From NCBI RefSeq assembly GCF_905147045.1, contig NC_065913.1:9448501-9512500 (forward strand): a stretch of DNA of 64,000 nt, in the 5' to 3' direction. The stretch is from Nymphalis io. Lineage: Eukaryota; Arthropoda; Insecta; Lepidoptera; Nymphalidae. The translations under genes were made by a program, and so were the position numbers. The notes under the pieces are model-generated. The model searched no databases. It worked only from the letters and a program-made list of their open reading frames with translations, and had not been told where the DNA came from. Of this stretch, positions 20,539-31,213 are shown in pieces; the stretch's first letter is position 1, and every line of letters begins with the position of its first letter.

Positions 20539-21384
20539 TTAGTTTTCCTTGTTCTGGGTATTTTGTTTATTCCATGCGCACGGCTCTGTACATTTGTTAG
20601 CTCTATGGCGAAATCGCGCATGATAGTAGCAAAGATCATCGGCGCTCCGTGACTTACGTCGTATCATATTACGGCCACGGGGTTTTGATCGGTAGCGATT
20701 ATGAATATTATAATTTCGTTTTTTGTGTTGAAATCTTTGAATGTTCTGCAATTCCATCACTTGTAAAGATAACTGAGCCACCTGTGCTTGCAACACGGAA
20801 AGGTTATCAGCTGACGTCGACGGTTTCCTACTAACCTCCGCTATTTGAATAGGCCTTGTATTTTCCATAATTTTGTCTGCAATAGTAGCCAAATTTTCCA
20901 AATCTTTTACATCAGTGACGGCAAGGACGGAGCGTACTGCGGCTGGAAAATGACATTGCCACATGATACTCAGCGTTTCGTCGGGAATTTTCCTCCTGGC
21001 TAAATCTCGCATGCGTCTCAAAAGTTGAGATGGTTTCTCATCGCCAAGGTCGATTTCACTCAAAAGTTTTTGGAGTTGACGATTTTCTGATTCTTCGTAC
21101 ACTGCTAATAATTTCGATTTTAGGGTGTCATATTTCTTCGTTTGGGGTTGCTGAAGTAGAATGTTTCTGACTTGTTGTATTACGTCTTTTCCCAGCTTCG
21201 TGACGACTAAGTTGAACTTCGCTTCGTCGCTTAGTTTTTGAGGTGTTAATATGGCTTCAATGTGAAGCCATATTAACCATAAGCGAGCTTGATCGCACCA
21301 AAACTCAGGGATTCTTGATGACACTGTGACTGTTGCTAACTCGGATGCTGTGCTGGCTGATGGTGTTCTATTTTCACTAGTCAT
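20539..21384 (-). CDS. Ty3/gypsy Gag (Mag-type), open
   Basis: A 281-residue Gag begins shortly after the primer site. It has the capsid phrases RLWLIWLHIEAIL, EIDLGDEKPSQLLRRMRDLA and VLAVTDVKDLENLATIADKI, typical of insect gypsy elements, a basic region (KPRGRNMIRRKSRS) and a zinc knuckle-like CYYHARFRHRANKCTEPC. It is intact, and the downstream protease lies in the -1 frame relative to it. It resembles the Gag at 46432-47214 in order but differs clearly in sequence. Confidence 0.9.
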   Translation of the reverse strand: MTSENRTPSASTASELATVTVSSRIPEFWCDQARLWLIWLHIEAILTPQKLSDEAKFNLVVTKLGKDVIQQVRNILLQQPQTKKYDTLKSKLLAVYEESENRQLQKLLSEIDLGDEKPSQLLRRMRDLARRKIPDETLSIMWQCHFPAAVRSVLAVTDVKDLENLATIADKIMENTRPIQIAEVSRKPSTSADNLSVLQAQVAQLSLQVMELQNIQRFQHKKRNYNIHNRYRSKPRGRNMIRRKSRSADDLCYYHARFRHRANKCTEPCAWNKQNTQNKEN

Positions 21385-21417
21385 TTTATAATCACTTATA
21401 ATTTCGTATAAACTGAC

Positions 21418-21640
21418 TGAATCACGTCGGGGTCACCAATTTGCCTTAAATGTCTTGTGGATGATGTAATGAAAGGCAATTGAGTATAGATATATGTATT
21501 GTAATATAATTTACAATATTTAATTGTTACGACGATATTACAGTGCGATGTTAGAATGGCGACTGGCGACAGAACATATAACAATGTATTAATTGACAAT
21601 GTAGCATACCGAATATCGACTTGTTTCTAGGTGCTATTAT
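21418..21640 (-). promoter_or_regulatory. Gypsy primer binding site and probable 5' LTR end
   Basis: On the minus strand 'TGGTGACCCCGACGTGATTC' (ending near 21418) is a typical gypsy primer binding site and follows 'aagacatttaaggcaaat', the presumed LTR end. The LTR extends to roughly 21640; its outer boundary is not visible because no second LTR was found. Confidence 0.7.
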
Positions 21641-21699
21641 GGACAGTGATTTTTGCTTACATTAATAAAAGTTAATACGTAGGCACAACGTATCGATTT

Positions 21700-21845
21700 T
21701 TTGACGAGCCGGTAGGCGTGGTTGGTAGTTACTTGCCTTTCATGCCAAAGGTCGTGGGTTCGATTCCCACCCAGGACAGACATTTGTGTGCATGAACATG
21801 TCTGTTTGTCCTGAGTCTGGGTGTAATTATTTATATAAGTAGTAA
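21700..21845 (+). repeat. SINE-1 5' half joined to a LINE
   Basis: The head with B box 'ggttcgattccc' and the first body segment are present, then the copy stops at 21845 and LINE sequence begins in the same orientation. The SINE 3' end is absent. Confidence 0.87.
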
Positions 21846-23929
21846 GTTGAATGTGCCGATGCTGTATCATCTAAGCAGGCGGCATATCGCAAGTGGATCA
21901 ACGGCTGTATTAGCGGGGCATCTAACATTGACTCACTGAAAGCAAACTATAATAAAAATTCCAAGTCCTGTAGAAAGGCATACACGAGAGCGGATGCACA
22001 GCGCATTGTACAGATTGGTCATGACCTTGTTTCGCATCCTAGGGGCTCCCGTAGCTTCTGGCGTCTGACCAAGTCTGTGCAAAACAATTTCTGCCAACCT
22101 TCGCTGCCACCGCTCAAAAATCCGGACGGATCGCTAGCTCACAGTCCGCAAGAGCAAGCTGATCTCCTGGCTAAACTCTTTGCCGACAATTCCGTCATCG
22201 ATGATTTTAGTGCACTGCCACCTACAATACCTGCATGTGGCCATACGATGCCTGACATTAAAATCAGGCAACGTGATGTGCGTGCGGAGCTGCAATCACT
22301 TGATGTACGGAAAGCTAGCGGTCCCGATGGAATACCAGCCATAGTACTGAAGAAGTGCGCAGCGGAGCTGTCTCCTGTGTTAACGCGCCTGTTCCCACTT
22401 TCTCTCTCTTCGGGAAGTGTGCCGGAGGCTTGGAGAAGAGCTAATGTGCAAGCGGTTCCCAAAAAAGGGAATCGGTCTGACCCGGCAAATTATCGGCCAA
22501 TAGCTATCACCTCAGTACTTTGTAAGGTGATGGAACGGATTTTAAACAACCAACTGATCCATTACCTAGAAGATCACTGTCTGATTAATGATCGTCAGTA
22601 CGGGTTTCGACCAAAACGGTCCACAGGTGATCTTCTAGCGTACGTAACACACCTCTGGGGTGAAGCTATCGACAAGCATGGAGAATCGTTGGCTGTCAGC
22701 CTCGATATCTCCAAGGCTTTCTACAGGGTCTGGCACAGAAGTCTTCTCTCCAAGCTACCGGCATATGGTCTGCCTGCTCAGCTATGCACCTGGATTGCCA
22801 GCTTCCTACACAAGCGTAGCCTTCGTGTTTTAGTAGATGGTTGCGCTTCACAATTCTATGTAGTGAATGCTGGGGTCCCCCAGGGATCTGTGCTATCTCC
22901 CACACTCTTTCTTTTGCATATCAATGATATGCTCTCCCTTGGGAACATACATTGCTATGCAGATGATAGTACAGTGCATGGTGGATACCACGGACGCGCA
23001 GTGGCTGGGTGGGCGGAAACTGAGGAGAGGCGGGAGAATCTTGTCATTGAACTCGATAGGACGTTAGAGCTCATCGCCAAATGGGGCTCTGATAATCTTG
23101 TTGAGTTTAATGCCAAAAAAACACAGGTATGCGCTCTCACGGCGAAAAAGTCAACATTTTCCCCTCTTCCCTCCCTCTGTGGTACTCCGCTGGTGATACA
23201 AAGCAAAATCGCCATGCTGGGGATTGACGTTCGCTGCGACCTTAGTCCAAGGGATTACATCGAGGCTGTTATAAAAACAGCTTCACGGAAACTCGGAGTT
23301 CTGAACAAGGTGCGGCGCTTTTTCACGCCACAACAACTGTGCCTGCTGTACAAAACACAGGTACGGTCTTGCGTGGAATATTGCTCGCACCTTTGGGATG
23401 GCTCCGCTAAGTACCTACTTGAGGCCTTGGACCGGTTGCAGCGACGTGCCGTACGCATTATTGGCGACGTAAAGGTCACAAACACCCTTGAACCTTTACA
23501 ATTGCGTCGTGAGATAGCAGCACTGAGCGCTTTCTATCGACTGTATCACGGCGAGTGCTCTGAGGAATTATTCTCTCTAATTCCTGCTTCCCCCTTCCTT
23601 CTTAAGTCCACGCGAGCTGGTTGTCGATGTCACCGCCTAACTGTGACATCAATTCCATCACGAACTAAGAAATTTGGCAACTCCTTTCTTTGTCTCACTT
23701 CCAAAAAATGGAATTCCTTACCAGCTCACGTGTTCCCCTCCTCTTACAACCCGGGTTCCTTCAAACGAGGCGTGAAGAGGCATCTTGCGGGCCGGCAAGG
23801 CGAAGGCGGCTAGTGCAGAACGTTTTTCCCGTCTGTACTGGCCGTCGTCGCGTTTGGACTCTACTACCACTTACCATCAGGTGGAGTAGAGTCATTTGCC
23901 CTCCCGGCGAATATAAAAAAAAAAAAAAA
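21846..23929 (+). pseudogene. Jockey-superfamily LINE (Daphne-like), 5' truncated, RT open
   Basis: One open frame runs from 21846 to 23813. It contains the linker, SGPDGIPAIVLKK, NYRPIAITSVLCKVMERIL, YGFRPKRSTGDLL, SLDISKAFYRVWHRS (family: AFDRVWH), GVPQGSVLSPTLF, the catalytic CYADDSTVHG, and the C-terminal RLQRRAVRIIGD. The 3' UTR holds a hairpin ('actaccacttaccatc' paired with 'aggtggagtag') and ends in A15 at 23929. The endonuclease is missing. The poly-A abuts the cut GTPBP2-like exon C at 23931. Confidence 0.94.
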
Positions 23930-23930
23930 G

Positions 23931-23983
23931 ACCCGCAGCTCGACGCTCTGCTGCGTGTCCGCCAGCTGCGAACCGAGTACGTA
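23931..23983 (-). pseudogene. GTPBP2: GTPBP2-like copy II, exon C truncated
   Basis: Only the first 53 bases remain (YVLGSQLADTQQSVELRV region) with the 'gctacag' acceptor. The P-loop half is gone, replaced by the poly-A end of the LINE at 23929, and it is not found on the LINE's other side. Without a P-loop this copy cannot encode a working GTPase. Confidence 0.88.
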
Positions 23984-24759
23984 CTGTAGCGTAGATAGGT
24001 TTAGACAGAGATAGAATTATCAAATCTTTTGACCCTTATCGTGTAACCAGTGTTGGTGTAACAAACTTGACAGTTGGTGCGTTCGTTGTGTTTTATGTTC
24101 AATTTTCGCTTATATTTATGTTAGAAAACGATTCTAATCCAGTGTAAAGGCCGAGAAACAATCCTTATATCATATCGATGGTTACACAATGGTGCAGTGT
24201 CGTATTATTTCATGTTAAAGCGACAGCAAGAAGAAAATTGCCGGCGTGTGTTTTCACGCGTAAGTACGACTATTTTGTCTCAAAATATAGTTTCTCAGTG
24301 ATGTTTATTTATGCCATAGCATGACGGAACCTTATATCGCATTAAAATCCTAAAGATAATATGATTTTCCAGTTTTTATTATTCATAACCTATAATTATT
24401 TATCATGTAAGTGCTGAAAGCATCGGCTAAAAAAAGTCCCGATATTCTATAAAAAATATCGACTCGTCGACAATGAAACAAATAAATACGGAGTCCATTA
24501 ATAAACTAAAGTGCTTCGTTATATGTATATATGTTATTTTAATTTATTCGTTATCCTATTTATAGTTTTCTAACGACAACATGATTTAACATTCTTCATG
24601 AATTTATAATATTATTAGATTCCGAGTCAAGAGGGTAACATAGAAATATATGTGGCAACCATTCTTTATGAGGAGAACGCTAATCCAGTACCATATAAAG
24701 ATGCCGAAGTACTATTGATAACGGAAACAAAAACAAACAATAAAACGGTTTTCGGGTGC
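23984..24759 (-). other. Copy II intron between exons B and C
   Basis: Same intron as 284-1295, shortened by a deletion that fuses 'cggttttcgggtg' directly to exon B near 24757. The palindrome of copy I is partly deleted here (near 24057). Confidence 0.75.
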
Positions 24760-24834
24760 GCGCAGCGCGCCGCAGTCGCGCACGCCCACCACGTACACCG
24801 CCGCGCAGCCACCCGAGCGCAGCCACCACTTCAG
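24760..24834 (-). pseudogene. GTPBP2: GTPBP2-like copy II, exon B truncated
   Basis: The first 25 or so codons remain (LKWWLRSGG, VYVVGVRDCGALR). The rest, with the donor, is deleted, at a different breakpoint from copy I. A Gly-to-Cys change (GGCAAVY against GGGAVVY) is also visible. The acceptor has only 7 C. Confidence 0.83.
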
Positions 24835-24884
24835 CTGCGGGGGGGCACGTGTTGAGGTGTCGGGGTGACAAAACGATATATTTT

Positions 24885-25178
24885 TACTGGTGGGAGAGCT
24901 TTGTGCGAGCCCGTCCGGGTACGAGGGGGTGCCTCGTCAGATATTCTACCGCAGACCAGCGGTACTCGGTATTGTTGTGTTCCGGTTTGAAGGGTGAGTG
25001 AGCCAGTGTAAATACAGGCACGGGGGACATAGCATCTTAGTTCCCGAGGTTGGTGGCGCATTGATGATGTGAGCGATGATTAACATTTCTTACAATACCA
25101 ATGCCTATGGACGTCGATGACCACTTCCCATCGGGTGGCCCATATGATCGTCCGCCTTCCTATTCTATAAAAAAAAAA
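24885..25178 (+). repeat. REP-4 interspersed repeat
   Basis: Orthologous to 1500-1792 in copy I, with the same 'ctataaaa' end; a handful of substitutions. Confidence 0.85.
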
Positions 25179-25375
25179 AATATCTCGCTGAATGTCAACC
25201 GCCTATCAAAATTCATTTTAATTAAACGATTCGCTAACTAATAGCTTCACACGTGTGTATCCGGGGCATTATTATGCTTTTGACATTTGCCGCTTAACGT
25301 TGTACGTCACTCGAAACGGCGCCACCTATCGGCCCCGAGTGGAACTACGAGCATCGCATCGATATATTTCACGAG

Positions 25376-25530
25376 AAGAACAGCCGCTGGGTCATAACGA
25401 CCCTGGCCCTATGGGCCTAAACGAATTGACACGACGGATGAACCGTCGGGGAGGACCATCCCGGGTAGGGGGGGCAACCCCGAGGCCCGTACCCAGACTG
25501 GCCTAGGCCAGCCAGGAGGACCATTGATTG
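25376..25530 (+). mobile_element. 155-bp RTE-tailed SINE insertion with target duplication
   Basis: The insert starts 'aagaacagccgctgggtc' and ends 'ggaccattgattg'. It is flanked by 12-bp direct repeats 'atatttcacgag' (25364-25375 and 25531-25542). The paralogous site near 1977-1990 in copy I has one copy of that 12-mer and no insert. Its 3' 'attgattg' is like the tail of the RTE LINE at 16613, the likely source of its machinery. Confidence 0.92.
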
Positions 25531-25867
25531 ATATTTCACGAGCACAACCTCAATAAAATTGTTTGTATTATACGCTCAAATTGAATATACATATATATTG
25601 CTTAAACGACATATAAAAACGCTATTGTTTTTTTTTTAATCCGTGTTATAAAATGAATTACCTCGTGGCGTCGAGCTGTCAAGACCACAGGGTCTGTATG
25701 AAAGCACACACTGTAGCTCGTGGTTGCGTTTTATCAGCGTTAACAGTCAAAATTAGCATATTTTTAAAACCTTCGTGATTTAATAAAATATTTCGAACAA
25801 GGAAAATGTTTTCCTAATAAAGTGTTTGTTTTATATCAATTAATAACCGTTGTGTGATATCAAAGGT

Positions 25868-26130
25868 ATTTTTTTTATAGAATAGGAAAGCGGACGAGCA
25901 TATGGGCCACCTGATGGTAAGTGGTCACTAACGCCCATAGACATAGGCATTGTAAGAAATGTTAACCATCGCTTACATCGCAAATGCGCCACCAACCTTG
26001 GGAACTGAGACGTTATGTCTCTTGTGCCTGTAATTATACTGTCTCACTCACCCTTCAAACCGGAACACAACAATACCAAGTACTGCTGTTTTGCGGTAGA
26101 ATATCTGATGAGTGGGTGATACCTACCCAG
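25868..26130 (-). repeat. REP-4 interspersed repeat
   Basis: Orthologous to 2310-2580; forms an inverted pair with 24885-25178. Confidence 0.85.
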
Positions 26131-26184
26131 TTAGCTACCTAAGTTATATATAATGTTATATATTTAATATCATTTATTATTCAC

Positions 26185-26317
26185 TTGCGTCACCAGGTGC
26201 TGGAAGCGTTGCTCGCACGGCGAGACCAGCTGTAGTTTGTACTCGACGTTCCCGAAACGAGGCTCCGGGGGTAGACTCCCGTAGCACTGGTCGCCGGAAT
26301 CGTCGGCGTCGGATGTT
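26185..26317 (-). CDS. GTPBP2: GTPBP2-like copy II, exon A
   Basis: A 133-bp exon as in copy I, ending CEQRFQHLVTQ, with 'gtgaat' donor and 'gggtcag' acceptor-side sequence (tttgaccctcag on the coding strand). It encodes LPPEPRFGNVEYKLQLVSP. It is open and closer to the family consensus than copy I. Confidence 0.88.
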
Positions 26318-26369
26318 CTGAGGGTCAAATCGAATATATTTAACATTGATCTTATTTCGATTAATGCCA

Positions 26370-26605
26370 CCCGCGTTCGGTGAGACCGACTCACTGTTTA
26401 TGATCTCCTGGTACATTAACACTGTAATCCTAACTGGAACTAATTGACTCTTTTAATCTCATCGTTCGGTGAGACCGACTCACTGTTTATGATCTCCTGG
26501 TACATTAACACTGTAATCCTAACTGAAACTAATTGACTCTTTTAATCTAATCGTTCGGTGAGACCGTCTCACTGTTTATGTTCTCCTGGTACATTAACAA
26601 CGTAA
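26370..26605 (-). repeat. 89-bp tandem repeat, three units, reverse orientation
   Basis: Three inverted units, against two in copy I at the same place, so unit number has changed since duplication. Confidence 0.9.
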
Positions 26606-26624
26606 TCCTAATTCTAAATCTTTG

Positions 26625-26737
26625 AAACTAATAATAATAACTCCCTGGGACATTTTTCACACACGGCCATCTGATCCCAAATTAAGCTTGTACAAAACTC
26701 GTGCTATGGAAACCTGACAACTGATATACTACATATA
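26625..26737 (-). repeat. SINE-1 3' fragment
   Basis: Tail and end of the SINE ('cggccatctgatccc', 'aactgatatactacat'), cut at the 3' tail of the LINE beginning at 26740. Confidence 0.85.
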
Positions 26738-26739
26738 TA

Positions 26740-27910
26740 GATAGATAGATAAAGTCTTTATTTGGATCACACCACATGAGTAAAAATAAGAAGAAATGAC
26801 AAAAGTAACACAGAGTTTAAGTTAATTTATGTCGTAGAAAAAGATAAATAAAAAATTAACAAACTTACAAAAATATTTACAAAAATATTTTGCATCCAAT
26901 TTTATTTAATCTATATCTATTAAATATAATTGGATGCAAAATGGGAATTGCATTATTATGGAAACACAAAGAAAAGAGAAAAAAATAAATAAATAAAAAT
27001 TAACAAAAATTAACTGTAAAGTGGTGTGACATCCAAAATGGACAACCTCTCAGTTGAAGCTGGCATAATATTAACCCAGCACTGATTTTCAGAGGCCTCC
27101 ATGTGACAGTTACGGACGGCCATGTAAACGTGACAAAGAGTAATATCAAATATTAAAGTGGTAGATTGTTACGTATAAACAAGTTATTAAATTACAAGTT
27201 AATAAAACTTAAAACTAAAGTCGTTATCTGAAATACATATACGATTATAAAAAAAAAAATAGGAGATTAAATCCGATATACAAATTAAAAAGTTGACATT
27301 TAGGCGGTATTTTTGAAAATTAAAATGACTCCGACTCAAACTCAGCGATCAACGCCATGGGAAGTAATGGCGGCCAATGCTATTAAGAAACAACACGGCG
27401 AATGAGCATTCTGAGAAGCGAGAATAGGTAAGTACTTAAGACCTAATCTTTGTTTTTGCTTTACATAAATATATTACGTTATTTGTGTTTACAGATTAAC
27501 CATGTAATTTACATAGATAATATCAATCTATACATGTAAATAAAATTGGAGTGTCTGTTTTTAATATCGAAATAACCGCTTTTTACTACATGCATATGAA
27601 TATATATACGGTACATACACCGAAATAACATTTTTTATAATTTTTGTCTGTCTGTCTGTCTATCTGTCTGTTTGTTCCGGCTAATCTCTGAAATGGCTGG
27701 ACCTATTTTGATGGGACTTTTATTGGCAGGTAGCTGATCTAATAAGGAGTAACTTAGGCTACTTTTATTTTAGAAAAAAAAAATGATAATCTATACATAT
27801 AAATAAAATTGGAGTGTCTGTTTTTAATATCGAAATAACCGCTTGTTACTACATGCATATGAATATATATACGGTACATACACCGAAATATTATTTTTTT
27901 TTACAATTTT

Positions 27911-27941
<31 letters not shown>

Positions 27942-28363
27942 TTGTTGGCTATTGGCTGGCCTGATGGCTGGACCGATTTTGACGGGACTTTTATTGGCAG
28001 GTAGCTGATGTAATAAGGAATAACTAAGGCTGCTTTTATTTTAGAAAAAAAAAATGATAATAAAAATGATTAACTTTTTTGTTAAATTCTACGCGGACGA
28101 AGTCGCGGGTACAGCTAGTAATAAAATATATTTATGCCCAAATTTCTGTTGTTTAGAGACGGCGATAATGGTATTCCTAAAACCTACAGTGGAGGCAGAC
28201 ACTCCGCAACCAATATGACATGAACAATCTGCATGAAACAAATTGGCCATGCAATTATAGGTACATTTTTAATTAAATAATTATATCGTCAAACATGTTT
28301 CTTTCAATTTTGTATACTATGAATTATTTATTATCAATATACACGAATATGTGAATAAGAAAG
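26740..28363 (-). other. 3' UTR of the intact LINE, interrupted by a Helitron
   Basis: On the coding strand the element ends 'aataaagactttatctatc' with a short (CTAT)n tail near 26740. The long AT-rich 3' UTR is interrupted at 27527-28118 by a Helitron-like element. Between 27332 and 27412 a 26-codon plus-strand ORF is present, but nothing supports it. Confidence 0.75.
27527..28118 (+). mobile_element. Non-autonomous Helitron-like element with duplicated 5' end
   Basis: The element starts TCTATACATG after an A, ends CTAG before a T, and has a GC-rich hairpin ('cgcggacgaagtcgcg') about 10 bases before the end. Those are Helitron hallmarks: 5' TC, 3' CTRR, terminal hairpin, A/T target, no target duplication. 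The first ~263 bp are repeated in tandem: a second 5' end lies at 27790. No Rep/helicase ORF is present. Short (TCTG)n runs occur in both halves. Confidence 0.8.
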
Positions 28364-31213
28364 TTAAAGTTCAATCTGTAGGTTAAATAAATATAACTTA
28401 TATCTTAGTCTAAACGTATGCAATGATTTTAGGTTACGAAGTGGGGGCGGCAGATTGTTCCAACATTTGGTCGCGGCGTATTTGAAGCTTCCACGAAAGG
28501 CTGCAGTACGATGTGGGTGCACAAGCAGCAAATAGGAATTCGCCCTGGTAGAGTGAGTTGAATTTACGGCCGATGACCACAAAAGCTTATCATAGAGATA
28601 TCCTGGTGATTTGGATTTTATGACTCCGAATAAAAGTAAAGCGAAATGCAATTGTCCGCGGTAGTCAGTCCTTAAAGATTTGGCTTCATTAATGTAAGGC
28701 GTTACATGAGCACGTGGCGGAATGTTAAAACAATAACGAGCGCAGGCATTCTGTACTTTTTGAATGGCCGTTTTTGAGCGAGCAAGCATTCGTGGCCCTA
28801 TCACTGTATCGGCATAATTTAATTTTGACAGCACCAGCGACTCACACAGTGTAAGACGTAATTCGTTTGATAGAGACTCTCGTACACGGTACAGTAATTT
28901 TAAACGGTAAAAACAGTTACGAACGGTATTATTTACTTGTTTTTCAAAACGCAAGTTTTCGTCCATAATGACGCCTAGATTTTTAGCTTCGGTGACTCTT
29001 TCAATAATTTCATCGTTTATAGATATAATAGGGCTATAACTAGATAATTGTTTAATTTGTTTGTTTGTGCCAAATATCATATATTTAGTCTTCCTCGCAT
29101 TTAAAACTAGGGTGTGGGATTGTGACCATGCAAATATTCTATTTAAATCATCATTTAAGTTTTTAACGGCAGCCTCTAGGTTCGACAAATGAAATGATGT
29201 ATAAACTTGTAAATCGTCCGCATAAACATGACAATCACTATTTATAATACAACTCGTTACGTCCGCCGTATATAATATAAATAATAAAGGCCCCAAGATT
29301 GAGCCTTGGCGCAAGCCTCGTGTTACTGGACGACACGGAGAACATGCTATAGTGCCATCTTCACCTATTAATTCCACTGATTGTCTTCTATAAGTTAAAT
29401 AACTTGCAAACCAATCTATAGCGGTTTTATCAAAACCATAGTACGCCAGTTTTGCAACAAGTAAAGAGATATTTATAGTTTCAAACGCTCGAGAGTAATC
29501 TAACAAAACCAGCAGGGTAACTTTACCGGAGTCCTGGGCACTAAGTATGTCATCTACAACCGTGGTGAGTGCGGTAGTAGTACTACGATGCTTTCTAAAG
29601 CCAGATTGAACATCAGGTAGGATATTATTGTTTTCTAGAAATTCAGATAGTTGGATGTAGACTACTTTTTCCAGTACTTTAGATAAACATGGGAGTATGC
29701 TGATAGGACGCAAATCAGACAATGAAACTGGATTATTCAATTTTGGTATAGGTTTAATAAGAGCCTCCCTCCATAGGTCAGGAAAGTTGCTAGACTGAAT
29801 AGATTTATTGAAAATTTTTGTTATAGCAGGGAGGGAGGAAGAAAGTGTCATCAAAATCATATCCAAAGAGATTCCGTCCTTACCGATGGCGTTCGATTTG
29901 AGCTTATGGATAATTTTTGACACAGTATCCTCATTAACGGTTTTTAGGTGGAAAGTTTCTGTACAGAATTTTGATGAAGAATACTTTTGAATAATTTGCG
30001 GGGAGACATAATCATTACCAGGAATATTTAGAAAATGATTGTTTATAACCTGAGGATCGTTAAGATGACTAGGTAAGATTAGATCCGACTTAGGTTTTAC
30101 CTCAAGGTGGTTTTTAAAATGTTTCCACATGACTTTAGAGTTTTTTAAATTACAATTAATGTATGAGTTAAAGTAGGCATTTCTTTCATTTGCAATTGCA
30201 TCATCTACAAATTTTTTCATTTTTTTATAATTTTCTCTATTGGCCTCACTCTCATCTATACGCAATTTGCAATGAGCTTCATCGCGACATTTCATCATAC
30301 GTTTAATAGCAAAAGTAATCCAAGGGTAATGATTATGTCTTATATATATGGTTTTAAGGGGAGCTAAGGTGTCAAAAATATGCATTATGTTAGTTGTAAA
30401 ATGAGAAACGAGAAAATCTATACAATAATCGGGATTAGAATATGTATGCCAGTCAATGCATTCCAACAGGACCTTAAGCTGGTCTACGTTTATATCTCTA
30501 ATAGGTCTTAATAGCTTTTTTCTCGGGCGATTTTTTTCTTTCACAATATTAAGCTCAAATGAAAGGAAAGAATGACTACTCAGACTATTTACATAATCGA
30601 CATTAACCTTAATATGGTTTATATTTGAACAGACAAGGTCAATCAACGTTTCGCTATGGCTAGTAAAATGTGTCGGCTCGGAAACGTGTTGTATTAAGCT
30701 AAAATAATCCAAAAAGTTGTTAAAAAGGATTGAGTGATTGTCTTGTTTATTCAGGAGATTAATGTTGAAATCACCCAATAAAATAATATAATCATAAAGG
30801 GGCAAAGACGCAATCGATTCGATTAAAGCATCTAGGAATTCTTGCACGTTTAACCATGGTGGTCTATAAGCTGTACCAATTATAATAGTATTATTACTAT
30901 GCCGAGTCCTAAGCCACATCTGTTCAACCCTAGATTCAATTGGATATTGGAGAATCTGTGTAGACAGCCCTCGTCTGATATAAAATCCTACACCGCCGCC
31001 ACGCGAACGTAATGTTTCCGGTCTGGGTATATGACACAGACGGTAACCCGCGACCTTCGGTGCGCGCCCCACCTCTCCACCCCGAAGCCATGTCTCGTTA
31101 AGAGCCAAAATGTCAACGTTGTGTCGTTCTAAGGCAACTAATAATTCTTCGTGGTGTGTACTAAGTGAACCAGGGTTTAAAAATCCAATTTTAATATTTT
31201 TTACGCCCCCCAT
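28364..31213 (-). CDS. LINE ORF2: endonuclease-reverse transcriptase, intact
   Basis: A 949-residue uninterrupted protein starting at an ATG. The APE endonuclease occupies about residues 5-225 (LNETWL with Glu40, LLGDFN at 146-150, SSHSFL at 212 in place of the usual SDH). RT lies at about 440-730: KDGISLDMIL, LRPISILPCLSKVLEK, SGFRKHRSTTTAL, LLDYSRAFETIN, GLRQGSILGPLLF and catalytic YADD at 664-667. The C-terminal third resembles other Jockey-superfamily (CR1/L2/Kiri-like) elements. It pairs with ORF1 at 31707-32513. Both ORFs are full and open, so this is the best candidate for a recently active element in the window. Confidence 0.95.
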   Translation of the reverse strand: MGGVKNIKIGFLNPGSLSTHHEELLVALERHNVDILALNETWLRGGEVGRAPKVAGYRLCHIPRPETLRSRGGGVGFYIRRGLSTQILQYPIESRVEQMWLRTRHSNNTIIIGTAYRPPWLNVQEFLDALIESIASLPLYDYIILLGDFNINLLNKQDNHSILFNNFLDYFSLIQHVSEPTHFTSHSETLIDLVCSNINHIKVNVDYVNSLSSHSFLSFELNIVKEKNRPRKKLLRPIRDINVDQLKVLLECIDWHTYSNPDYCIDFLVSHFTTNIMHIFDTLAPLKTIYIRHNHYPWITFAIKRMMKCRDEAHCKLRIDESEANRENYKKMKKFVDDAIANERNAYFNSYINCNLKNSKVMWKHFKNHLEVKPKSDLILPSHLNDPQVINNHFLNIPGNDYVSPQIIQKYSSSKFCTETFHLKTVNEDTVSKIIHKLKSNAIGKDGISLDMILMTLSSSLPAITKIFNKSIQSSNFPDLWREALIKPIPKLNNPVSLSDLRPISILPCLSKVLEKVVYIQLSEFLENNNILPDVQSGFRKHRSTTTALTTVVDDILSAQDSGKVTLLVLLDYSRAFETINISLLVAKLAYYGFDKTAIDWFASYLTYRRQSVELIGEDGTIACSPCRPVTRGLRQGSILGPLLFILYTADVTSCIINSDCHVYADDLQVYTSFHLSNLEAAVKNLNDDLNRIFAWSQSHTLVLNARKTKYMIFGTNKQIKQLSSYSPIISINDEIIERVTEAKNLGVIMDENLRFEKQVNNTVRNCFYRLKLLYRVRESLSNELRLTLCESLVLSKLNYADTVIGPRMLARSKTAIQKVQNACARYCFNIPPRAHVTPYINEAKSLRTDYRGQLHFALLLFGVIKSKSPGYLYDKLLWSSAVNSTHSTRANSYLLLVHPHRTAAFRGSFKYAATKCWNNLPPPLRNLKSLHTFRLRYKLYLFNLQIEL

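Noticed and set aside
27332..27412. 26-codon ORF beginning MTPTQTQRSTPW
   Set aside because: Short, within the 3' UTR of a LINE on the opposite strand, no support.
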